From: JAEKNW01 sp963677815
Lineage (GTDB): Bacteria > Cloacimonadota > Cloacimonadia > Cloacimonadales > JAFGVF01
Direction: 5' to 3'
DNA length: 64,000 nucleotides
Assembly: GCA_963677815.1 (NCBI GenBank)
Contig: OY782499.1
Location: forward strand, 1,984,001 to 2,048,000
This document shows positions 50,158 through 57,901 of the stretch, in pieces; position 1 is the first letter of the stretch, and each line of letters starts with the position of its first letter. The translations under genes and the position numbers were made by a program. Below the pieces are notes generated by a model, which was given only the letters and a program-made list of their open reading frames with translations, searched no databases and had not been told where the DNA came from.

Positions 50158-51440
50158 TGTTGTTAGGAAACAATATCCGTAGTAGCTTAACCATAATCCT
50201 GTCTCATAAGATAAGAACCCTTCTAACCTTATTAGGTTTGATTATAGGCGTGCTGGCTGTTGTATCAATATTCTCTGCAGTGGATGGTGTTAAAGTAGCA
50301 ATTAATACTAGTGTTGGAAACATGGGTTGGGATAACTCTTTTGTGATTAACACCAAGACAGATGAAGATACTAATAATAACAACAGTAGAGGAAGACGTT
50401 GGTGGAGAAGGCGTACAGAAACTAGAGAAGCAAAGCCTATTAATATAAATGATTTCTATACTTTACAAGAGGAGTTGGATGCTAAGTACATCTATTCTAT
50501 GTTATCAACAACTTCTCATGATAGAAATAGTAAATATGGGCGTTGGATTCAGATTAAAGCTACTAATGTTGATTACTTTTCATTTAAGAAATACAATATT
50601 TTGGAGGGTAGAACCTTCAATAATTTGGACATAAGACAAGAATCTAATGTCTGTCTTATTGGTTCATCTTTTTGGGAAAAGAATATGAACTCCGAAGCAA
50701 ATATTATTGGTAAAAAATTAACTCTAGGTGATTATAGATATACTATTATTGGAATTATAGGAGATTTACCAAATGCAGAATCTAATGAATTTGATTTTAA
50801 CCATTGGGAAAGACAATGGGATTTACGTTCAATATTTATTCCTCTGGAAACAGGAGTAAAATATTATTCATCAAATAAGCAAGTAGAGTCAATATATGTC
50901 CAATCTTCAAATCCAGAGCTATTTATTTATAATAAAAACAAAGCAAGACAGCTTCTATTAGCTAATCATAATATGACAGAATCTTTCACCTTTGTTTCAG
51001 AACCTGAGGATATTCTTAAATTTACCCAACAGTTGAATGAAATGTTAGCTAAATGGAATACCATCCTAATGGCAATAGCTTCTGTATCTCTCTTTGTTGG
51101 TGGTATTGGTCTATTTTCTACCTTATTAATCTCTATTAGTGAAAGAATGAATGAAATAGGTATTAGAAAGAGTATTGGTGCATCGGAATTTGATATTTTC
51201 TCTCTCCTGCTTTCTGAGGCAATTATTCTTACTCTTATAGGGGCAACAATTGGTATCTCGATAGCTAAAATAATCGTAGTAATCCTGTCGAGTGCCCTAA
51301 AAGTACCTTTAGCACTTCCTTTTCAAGGAGTCTTAGTAGGTTTAGGTTTCGCTTTATTAATCGGTATTATTTCTGGTTTATATCCAGCATACAAAGCAGC
51401 TAAAGTAAATCCTATAGAGGCTGTTTATTACTTTGATTAG
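50157..51440 (+). CDS. MacB/FtsX-type ABC permease
   Basis: 427 residues: an N-terminal membrane helix (about 20-45), a large periplasmic domain with an Arg/Asn-rich insert (GRRWWRRRTETREAK, about 75-90), and three more helices at the end (about 300-325, 345-375, 390-415). This is the MacB/LolC/FtsX permease plan, with the MacB-like start RSSLTIILSHKIRTLLTLLGLIIGV. A frame upstream to 50136 is rejected, since ATG at 50157 is at the topA stop and gives the family N-terminus. No ATPase gene is adjacent, so its partner is unknown; macrolide/lipid/peptide export is possible. Confidence 0.82.
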   Translation: MLLGNNIRSSLTIILSHKIRTLLTLLGLIIGVLAVVSIFSAVDGVKVAINTSVGNMGWDNSFVINTKTDEDTNNNNSRGRRWWRRRTETREAKPININDFYTLQEELDAKYIYSMLSTTSHDRNSKYGRWIQIKATNVDYFSFKKYNILEGRTFNNLDIRQESNVCLIGSSFWEKNMNSEANIIGKKLTLGDYRYTIIGIIGDLPNAESNEFDFNHWERQWDLRSIFIPLETGVKYYSSNKQVESIYVQSSNPELFIYNKNKARQLLLANHNMTESFTFVSEPEDILKFTQQLNEMLAKWNTILMAIASVSLFVGGIGLFSTLLISISERMNEIGIRKSIGASEFDIFSLLLSEAIILTLIGATIGISIAKIIVVILSSALKVPLALPFQGVLVGLGFALLIGIISGLYPAYKAAKVNPIEAVYYFD

Positions 51441-51448
51441 GAGAAAGA

Positions 51449-52381
51449 ATGGCTACTACAAAGAAAAGTACAACACCAAAAACAGGGAAAAAGAAAGCAA
51501 GTCCAAAGAAAAAAAGTACTAAAGCAAAGAAGAAAACGACTAGTAAAAGATTTTCATATTCTTCTTTAGTTATTATTTTAATAGCTTTGGCTATGTTTTT
51601 CTTTTTAAAAAATAAAAAAGATTCAGATATTATTGAAGAGATAAACACAGAAAATACTACTGATAGCATTCAAAATCTATTATTTGATCAATACAAGTTA
51701 GATCATTATTACCCCAAAACTCTTGAGAATAATACTACTCTTGTTGAACACTTGGCTTATAGTCTAGCTTATAATGAAGAACACGAACAAGCAGATTGGG
51801 TTCTTTATGAGTTAACAAAAGAAGAAGTTGAAGATAAGAAATTCCCAAGAAAAGATAACTTCAAGGCAGATCCTTCACCAAGTATTTCTTCTGCTTCTCC
51901 TCAGGATTATTATAAGTCTGGTTATGATAGAGGACATCTTTGTCCAGCTGCTGATAATCGTTGGTCAGCTCAAGCTATGGACCAATCCTTTTATATGAGT
52001 AATATGTCTCCCCAAGCTCCTGAGTTAAATAGAAAAATCTGGAAAGATTTAGAAGAACAAGTACGAGACTGGGCTCTTCAATATGAAAAGCTTTATATCG
52101 TAACAGGACCAATTCTAAATGATGGTGTTAGAACGAAAATTGGAGATAACCAAGTTTCAGTACCGAATTATTATTATAAGGTAGTTGCTGATTTAACAGG
52201 AGATAACATTAAGGGTGTTGGTTTTATCTTTTCTAATGGACAAAACAATGGTCAATTAAAAAACTTCGCTTTTCCTATTGATATGATAGAAGAAAGAACT
52301 AATATAGATTTCTTTTACAAATTAGATGATGATATTGAAAAGAAATTTGAAACAGAATTTAAAATAGAGGACTGGTTTTAA
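51449..52381 (+). CDS. Membrane-anchored DNA/RNA non-specific endonuclease
   Basis: 310 residues. A Lys/Thr/Ser-rich tail (1-30) precedes a membrane helix (about 35-53); then a beta-beta-alpha-metal nuclease domain with D160-R-G-H163 in YDRGHLCPAADN and Asn in MSNMSPQAPELNR, the NUC1/EndA signature. His163 is the general base and the Asn holds Mg2+. The topology puts the nuclease in the periplasm. Candidate roles are nutrient DNA degradation, DNA uptake or defence. It is 8 nt after the permease gene; the queC ATG overlaps its stop by one base. Confidence 0.88.
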   Translation: MATTKKSTTPKTGKKKASPKKKSTKAKKKTTSKRFSYSSLVIILIALAMFFFLKNKKDSDIIEEINTENTTDSIQNLLFDQYKLDHYYPKTLENNTTLVEHLAYSLAYNEEHEQADWVLYELTKEEVEDKKFPRKDNFKADPSPSISSASPQDYYKSGYDRGHLCPAADNRWSAQAMDQSFYMSNMSPQAPELNRKIWKDLEEQVRDWALQYEKLYIVTGPILNDGVRTKIGDNQVSVPNYYYKVVADLTGDNIKGVGFIFSNGQNNGQLKNFAFPIDMIEERTNIDFFYKLDDDIEKKFETEFKIEDWF

Positions 52382-53058
52382 TGAAGAAAAAAGCTGTTAT
52401 TCTGCTAAGTGGAGGAATGGATTCACTTGTTACAACTGCTATAGCAAATCACGAAAATGATGAATTATACTTTCTTCATGCAAATTATGGACAAAAGACA
52501 CAGAAGAAAGAGCAAGAATGCTTTGATAATCTTGTGCAATATTATTCTCCTAAGGATATTTTGAATGTAGATTTGAGTTATTTAAAGGATATAGGTGGAA
52601 CAAGTCTTATAGATTCAACTATTATAATAGAGGACCATGACCCAGAAAAAGGTGATATTATTCCATCAACATATGTACCATTTAGGAATGGAAATCTAAT
52701 AGTAATAGCTACTTCATGGGCAGAAGTCCTGGGCGCACAGTCAATTTACATTGGGGCTGTTGAGGAAGATAGTTCAGGCTATCCTGATTGTCGAGAATCA
52801 TTTTACCATGCCTTAAATAAGGCAATTGACTTAGGTACTAAGGATGAAACAAAAATCATTATTAAGACTCCTATAATTCATAAAACCAAAGCAGAAATTA
52901 TTAAATTAGGTAGAGAATTAGAAGCTCCTTTTCAGTATTCCTGGTCTTGTTACAGAAATAATGATTTAGCATGTGGAAAATGTGATTCTTGTTATTTAAG
53001 ATTAAAAGCTTTTAAAGAAGCAGGCTTAACTGACCCAATTCCTTATGAAAATAATTAA
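52381..53058 (+). CDS. queC: 7-cyano-7-deazaguanine synthase
   Basis: 225 residues. The PP-loop LLSGGMDSLVT (8-18) binds ATP, and the C-terminal zinc Cys set is in SWSCYRNNDLACGKCDSC. It turns carboxy-deazaguanine into preQ0 in queuosine biosynthesis. Other que genes are not in the window. Start overlaps the nuclease stop by 1 nt; the HutD-like gene starts 14 nt before its stop. Confidence 0.94.
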   Translation: MKKKAVILLSGGMDSLVTTAIANHENDELYFLHANYGQKTQKKEQECFDNLVQYYSPKDILNVDLSYLKDIGGTSLIDSTIIIEDHDPEKGDIIPSTYVPFRNGNLIVIATSWAEVLGAQSIYIGAVEEDSSGYPDCRESFYHALNKAIDLGTKDETKIIIKTPIIHKTKAEIIKLGRELEAPFQYSWSCYRNNDLACGKCDSCYLRLKAFKEAGLTDPIPYENN

Positions 53059-53629
53059 AGAAGAATGTGATTATAAAGTTAGTAGTTGGTCTGGTGGGAT
53101 TACTAAAGAACTATATATATATCCTCAAAGCTCTTCTTATGTTGCACGGGATTTTTCAATAAGAATATCTTCTGCCACAATTGAACTTGAAGAGTCTATA
53201 TTTACTTCTCTTCCTGATTATAATCGTGTTTTGATGATTCTAGATGGAAGCTTAGAACTTAATCATCAAGATCATTATACAAAGATATTAGAAAAATACC
53301 ATTGTGATTATTTTGATGGAGCTTGGACTAGTTCTTCCAAAGGAAAGGTAGTTGATTTCAACTTAATGACCTCGAAAAATTTACAAGGGCAATTAAAATA
53401 TCAAAAAGTAATCAAGACTTCTAAATATGTTCTAGATAACATGGAAAATACTATCATTAAAGCAGTTTACTTGATTTCAGGAAAAATGACTTTAACTACT
53501 ACTGATGAGCTAATAAATCCAGGTTCTCTACTGATATTACAAGATGAAAGAAATAATACAAATCTTGAAGCATTAGAAGATACTGAATTTATCTTAATAG
53601 AAGTTTGGTTCTTTCCAAAGTTGACCTAG
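53045..53629 (+). CDS. HutD/Ves-family cupin-like protein
   Basis: 194 residues. The N-terminus SWSGGITKELYIYPQ followed by DFSIRISSATIE is diagnostic of the HutD/Ves family; DGSLELNHQ and a second beta-sandwich half (IKAVYLISGKMTLTTTDE) follow. These bicupins are widely distributed; their chemistry is unknown, although HutD lies in histidine-use operons and Ves responds to cold in E. coli. It overlaps queC by 14 nt and ends directly before a repeat element. Confidence 0.8.
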   Translation: MKIIKEECDYKVSSWSGGITKELYIYPQSSSYVARDFSIRISSATIELEESIFTSLPDYNRVLMILDGSLELNHQDHYTKILEKYHCDYFDGAWTSSSKGKVVDFNLMTSKNLQGQLKYQKVIKTSKYVLDNMENTIIKAVYLISGKMTLTTTDELINPGSLLILQDERNNTNLEALEDTEFILIEVWFFPKLT

Positions 53630-53697
53630 GAGAGTATTAATCCCCTTTCAGCTCGTAAGAGCGCCTGAGAGGGGTGGTCGACTAGACCGGGGAGAGT
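53630..53697 (-). repeat. Copy of the GGTC-N5-GACC palindromic repeat
   Basis: Reading the minus strand, it gives TACTCTCCCCGGTCTAGTCG, ACCACCCCTCTC, GCTCTTACGAGC and AAAGGGGATTAATACTCTCC in order. Unit 3 at 4334-4400 shows the same order in plus orientation with few changes. It starts right after the HutD-like stop. Confidence 0.75.
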
Positions 53698-53704
53698 AAA
53701 AACA

Positions 53705-53731
53705 AAAAAGAGAGGACTAGCCTCTCTTTTT
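53705..53731. terminator. Bidirectional terminator
   Basis: AAAAAGAGAGG / CCTCTCTTTTT with loop ACTAG. It closes the HutD-like transcript on the plus side and the M16 peptidase operon on the minus side. Confidence 0.87.
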
Positions 53732-53747
53732 CATATTCAGTTATTTA

Positions 53748-55838
53748 TTAGAAATTGAAAGTCTCATCTGAGATTTCAACATTGAACTTGATTGATTTAT
53801 AACTTGTTGAATTGATAGGAGTACCATCAATAAGCTCTGTTTTGATATCCATAGGACAAAGTACAGAATCATTCAATTGATAGTTTGAGAAAGTACTTTT
53901 TACTTTCATAACACCTTGTGGTGAATCCATTGTTTCAATAGTAAAATCTGGTAAATTAGTTTTATTATTCATCCACACTTTCATGCTGGATTCTTTGTAC
54001 TCAAGTTTCAATACTTGGTATTCAACATCATCAATAATATCTTCTTGTAAATAACCAATGGTTAGTTTAGATGGATCGTATAACCAGCCAAAATATGAGA
54101 AATTAATTTGAGAAAGTACTGAAGCAATCATTTGATTATCTAATGGCATTTCTCTACCTGGCATTGATATTTGGCCTTTAGTACTGTTAATTTTAGTTGT
54201 GATGTCTCCCATCGGAGAAGCAACTATATCAGATACTTTATCAGGAAAAATGATATTGGTAGTTTTATCTATATCCATATCTCCCATAGGCGAAGTTTGA
54301 GTAATTGTACTCTTTGCAGTTAAAGATGTTATTTCTCTTTTACTCTTCACTTGATTTAAAAACTTAGAGAAGATTTCTTTACCTTTAGCATAATCAAGAA
54401 CTTCACCTTCTCTTGTTTCTTTGATAGTTATGTCAATCTCTTCAACTTTACCTAAAGTAGATACATCATTGATAAATTCTTCTGAATTACCAACAAATAA
54501 GTATAATAAATCATCTGGTTTAAGATATTTTTGAGCTACTCTGTAGATATCATCAATAGTCACTTGTTCAATTTTCTCTTTAAGAATATTAGAGAAATTT
54601 CTATCATAACCATAATAATCATAGTATTTAATTCTGTTCAAGGTTGATTCAGGTCTTTCATATTTGAAGACAAATGAGTTAAAATATGAGTCTTTAGCAA
54701 ACTGTAACTCTTCTTTAGTTACTTTTTCTTGGGTGATAATTCTAACTTCTTCTACTAAAGTCTGGGCAGCTTCTAATGTATTCTCAGTTGCAGTAGGGGC
54801 AAGAAGATATAATGCACCAGGTTCTGCAAAATTAACATTTAAAAAGGCTGCTGGGGAATAAGATAAACCTTTTTTTACTCTAACTGATTTATAAACACGA
54901 CTAGAGAATCCGCCACCTAGAATTTGGTTTAATAGTTGCATTGCAGGGTAATCTTCATCATTTAAAAGAAGATTAGAACGATGACCAATTAATACCCAAG
55001 TTTGGCTAGCATCTTTTTTATCAACAACAAAAACTTTAGCATCTGAATCTTGTTTTGGTTCAGGTAGGCTAATATTTTTGTATTTCAAAGGAGAATACCA
55101 AGTTGAAAATTTAAGTTCCAAATCAGATTTCATTTCTTCAATATCAAAATCACCAACGACTGTGAGTCTGATGTTTTGAGGATAAAAGTATTCTTGATAG
55201 AATTTTATAACATCTTCACGAGTAATTTTGTTGATAGTATAGATTTCGCTTTGATAGTTGAAAGGATAATCACGACCAAAAATTATATGTTGAAATTCTC
55301 TGAATGCTATTGAAGAAGCATCATCATTTCTTCGATAAATATTTGAAATAGTTCTTGTCTTTTCTGTTTCAAACTCATTCTCGTCAAAAGTAGGATTTCT
55401 TAATACATCTGTGAAAATAGATAAGGCTAAATCTTTATCTTCAACTAGTGAAGAAACAGAAACAAGTGAGTGTTCTCTTGAAGCATAACTGTATAAGGAA
55501 ATTGCATTATCATTTAGAATCTCCTTAAGTTGATCTGCAGGATATTGCTTTGAACTAGAAGTTATTGTTGAACTAGCAATATCAGCTAAGCCAATTGCAT
55601 CAATTGGGTCAACTACAGAACCACCATGAGCTTCAGCATCAATAGAAATCATTGGTAATTTATCATCTACCAGAAAATAAACTGTCATTCCATTGCTTAA
55701 AGTATCTACTACAACTTCAGGGATTTTAACCTTGCTAAGTGGAGGAAATTTTAATTTATCAACAGGTCTTAAATTATTAGATGAACATCCAGCTAATAAG
55801 ATTACTGTTAATACTAGTAATAATAATATTTTTTTCAT
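53748..55838 (-). CDS. M16 peptidase-like lipoprotein lacking HxxEH, with extra C-terminal domain
   Basis: 696 residues with lipobox LLAGC (Cys18). The M16 fold is present (LSNGMTVYFLVDDKLPMISIDAEAHGGSVVD, later GGGFSSRVYKSVRVKKGLSYSP) but the zinc motif HxxEH is replaced (ADIASSTIT), so this is the non-catalytic partner of a two-subunit M16 pair. Its R/Y-type substrate residues may be those in SSRVY and YSP. Residues from about 480 on form an additional LolA-like beta domain (DIDKTTNIIFPDK, MKVWMNNKTNLPDF), unusual for M16. It starts 2 nt after the catalytic subunit gene. Confidence 0.85.
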   Translation of the reverse strand: MKKILLLLVLTVILLAGCSSNNLRPVDKLKFPPLSKVKIPEVVVDTLSNGMTVYFLVDDKLPMISIDAEAHGGSVVDPIDAIGLADIASSTITSSSKQYPADQLKEILNDNAISLYSYASREHSLVSVSSLVEDKDLALSIFTDVLRNPTFDENEFETEKTRTISNIYRRNDDASSIAFREFQHIIFGRDYPFNYQSEIYTINKITREDVIKFYQEYFYPQNIRLTVVGDFDIEEMKSDLELKFSTWYSPLKYKNISLPEPKQDSDAKVFVVDKKDASQTWVLIGHRSNLLLNDEDYPAMQLLNQILGGGFSSRVYKSVRVKKGLSYSPAAFLNVNFAEPGALYLLAPTATENTLEAAQTLVEEVRIITQEKVTKEELQFAKDSYFNSFVFKYERPESTLNRIKYYDYYGYDRNFSNILKEKIEQVTIDDIYRVAQKYLKPDDLLYLFVGNSEEFINDVSTLGKVEEIDITIKETREGEVLDYAKGKEIFSKFLNQVKSKREITSLTAKSTITQTSPMGDMDIDKTTNIIFPDKVSDIVASPMGDITTKINSTKGQISMPGREMPLDNQMIASVLSQINFSYFGWLYDPSKLTIGYLQEDIIDDVEYQVLKLEYKESSMKVWMNNKTNLPDFTIETMDSPQGVMKVKSTFSNYQLNDSVLCPMDIKTELIDGTPINSTSYKSIKFNVEISDETFNF

Positions 55839-55840
55839 AA

Positions 55841-57316
55841 TTATTCACCTGCCTTTTCTAAAATACCGACACTTCTATTAGTAGATATTAAGTATTTTTT
55901 AGCTACTTTAATTATATCATTTGTTTTTAAATTATCAATTTGCTCAAGTGTAGAAAAAAGATCTTTATAATCTCCAGTTGTTACATTAACCATACCAAGT
56001 TGAATTGGTAAATAAATTCCTGTGTCTAATCTTGATAGATAACTTTTCTTAGAATTTTTTCTGTAAGAACTTAATTGCTTTTCACTAACTCCTTCGGCTA
56101 AGAAAGTTGCTAAGACACTATCAGCTTGGGCGATGCAATCTTCTACATCTACTCCACTATTTGGAGCAAACATTATACTAAAAAGATTATTATATTTTGA
56201 ACCAGGTAATCCAGTAAAGGAATAGGCATATAAAGCTAATTTCTTATCATAGACTAAAGTTTTCATGAGGGGAGAAGTTTCTGTCTGTCCAAAGATTGAA
56301 GCAAATGCTTCAAGGGCAGGAGTATCAGCGTGACTAGCAGCTGGTACATGATAAGAAATCATAACCATAGGAGATGCGTCATAATCAACAGTAAATCTTC
56401 TTTCTTCAGTTTGTTGTGGTTCAAGCTCTGTTATAGGATGAGATTTTTCTCTTGAAGGAATAGCATTAAGATATTGCTTGGAAAACTTAATAGCTTGTTC
56501 TTGAGAAAAATCACCATATAAGATGAATGTAAGATTCTTTGCACCATAATACTTATTGAAGAAATCTTTTACATCTTGACGAGTGATTTGTTCAATATCT
56601 TCTTTTTCACCGATAGTAGTAAATCTGTATGGATGAACTTTATAAGCAGTACTCATCATTCTCTTCATCAACTGACCTTGAGCTGAATTTTCTTCACGCA
56701 TAAGTCTTTCATCTAAGATAACTTGACGTTCTTTATAAAATTCTCTAAATACAGGATTAGTAAATCTGTCAGACTCTAAAGCAAACCATAGTTCAAGTTT
56801 ATTAGCAGGAAGACTAATTTGGTACATTGTGTAATCTTTAGAAGTTCCAGCATTAAAGTTTCTACCACCATTTTGAGTATATAACTGGCTAAATTCATTA
56901 TTTACAACAAACTCAGAAGCTTGCACTTCTAATTCATCTAATTGGGCTTGGTAAGAAGCTACAAGCTCTTCATTACCGTCTTTTTTAGCTAATAAAAGTT
57001 TATCAAAGATAGCATCTTCTTGATCTAAGATTACTTTTTCAGCTTGGTAATCAGTTGTTCCAATGGTTTGTGTTCCTTTGAAGGCTAAATGCTCTAAGAA
57101 ATGAGCAATACCAGTAATACCAGGGACCTCATCAACACCACCTACATTGGCCATTGTGACACAATGAACGATTGGAGCTGAATCATCTTGCAAAAGCAGG
57201 ACTTTTGCTCCGTTTTCAAGATCAATCTCTTTAATCTGTTCGCCTAAGTTTTCAAATTCAATTGCTGAAAGTGAAACAAGACAAAGTGATAAGAGAAATA
57301 GAATAAATCTCTTCAT
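55841..57316 (-). CDS. M16 family zinc peptidase, catalytic subunit
   Basis: 491 residues with a signal peptide (about 1-18). The inverted zinc motif HFLEH (72-76) in GIAHFLEHLAFKGT and the downstream Glu region (about 150) indicate an active insulinase-type metalloprotease of the periplasm. FYKERQVILDERLMREEN is typical. With the lipoprotein product of the next gene it should form a heterodimer, as do PqqL/AlbF-like pairs. It lies 12 nt after gmhB. Confidence 0.9.
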   Translation of the reverse strand: MKRFILFLLSLCLVSLSAIEFENLGEQIKEIDLENGAKVLLLQDDSAPIVHCVTMANVGGVDEVPGITGIAHFLEHLAFKGTQTIGTTDYQAEKVILDQEDAIFDKLLLAKKDGNEELVASYQAQLDELEVQASEFVVNNEFSQLYTQNGGRNFNAGTSKDYTMYQISLPANKLELWFALESDRFTNPVFREFYKERQVILDERLMREENSAQGQLMKRMMSTAYKVHPYRFTTIGEKEDIEQITRQDVKDFFNKYYGAKNLTFILYGDFSQEQAIKFSKQYLNAIPSREKSHPITELEPQQTEERRFTVDYDASPMVMISYHVPAASHADTPALEAFASIFGQTETSPLMKTLVYDKKLALYAYSFTGLPGSKYNNLFSIMFAPNSGVDVEDCIAQADSVLATFLAEGVSEKQLSSYRKNSKKSYLSRLDTGIYLPIQLGMVNVTTGDYKDLFSTLEQIDNLKTNDIIKVAKKYLISTNRSVGILEKAGE

Positions 57317-57328
57317 TTTTAATCTCCT

Positions 57329-57901
57329 TTATTTTTTCAAATTTTCTATTAGTTTTGCTGCTTCATATAAGTCTTCAACTATGAAATGTGGCTTGACTTT
57401 ATACTTAGCTCTATTCTGAAAGGTCTTGAGTCCATTACCTGTAAGGACTAAGATAGTTGTCAGGTTGAAATTATTACCCAGCATAATATCAGAAATTTTA
57501 TCTCCAATCATAAAAGATTTAGAGCTTTTGAAGTTACATTTTGCATAATATTTTTTTAAAAGACCAATACCAGGTTTTCTATCCTCATGTACGATATTAT
57601 AAGGTTCAATTACACCTTCAGGATGATGGGGGGAAATTAGTATATCATCAATAATTGCATCAGAATCAGCTAGTAATTTAATCATCTGCTTGTTAACTTC
57701 ATCTAACTGTTCAAAAGTAAAATATCCTCGACCTATACCAGATTGATTGGTTACAACAACAACCTTAAATCCCATATCCTTAAACTTCTTTATTGCTTTT
57801 CCTGAATTGGGAAAGAGGTTCATATCTTCAGCTTTACTAATGTAACCATGATTATCAATGTTTATTGTGCCATCTCTATCTAAAAAAATTATCTTGTCCA
57901 T
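57329..57901 (-). CDS. gmhB: D-glycero-manno-heptose-1,7-bisphosphate phosphatase-like HAD protein
   Basis: 190 residues. HAD motif I is FLDRDGT with D8 and D10; VVVVTNQSGIGRG is motif II and RKPGIG with MIGDKISD completes the site. It would dephosphorylate heptose bisphosphate for LPS core. The zinc-binding cysteines of E. coli GmhB are absent: SPHHPEG (Ser90) and VHEDRKP (His105, Asp107) replace CPHHP...CDCRKP, so the zinc site is altered or lost. Stop/start joins lptD by 1 nt, tying it to envelope LPS work. Histidinol-phosphatase-like activity is an alternative. Confidence 0.83.
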   Translation of the reverse strand: MDKIIFLDRDGTINIDNHGYISKAEDMNLFPNSGKAIKKFKDMGFKVVVVTNQSGIGRGYFTFEQLDEVNKQMIKLLADSDAIIDDILISPHHPEGVIEPYNIVHEDRKPGIGLLKKYYAKCNFKSSKSFMIGDKISDIMLGNNFNLTTILVLTGNGLKTFQNRAKYKVKPHFIVEDLYEAAKLIENLKK

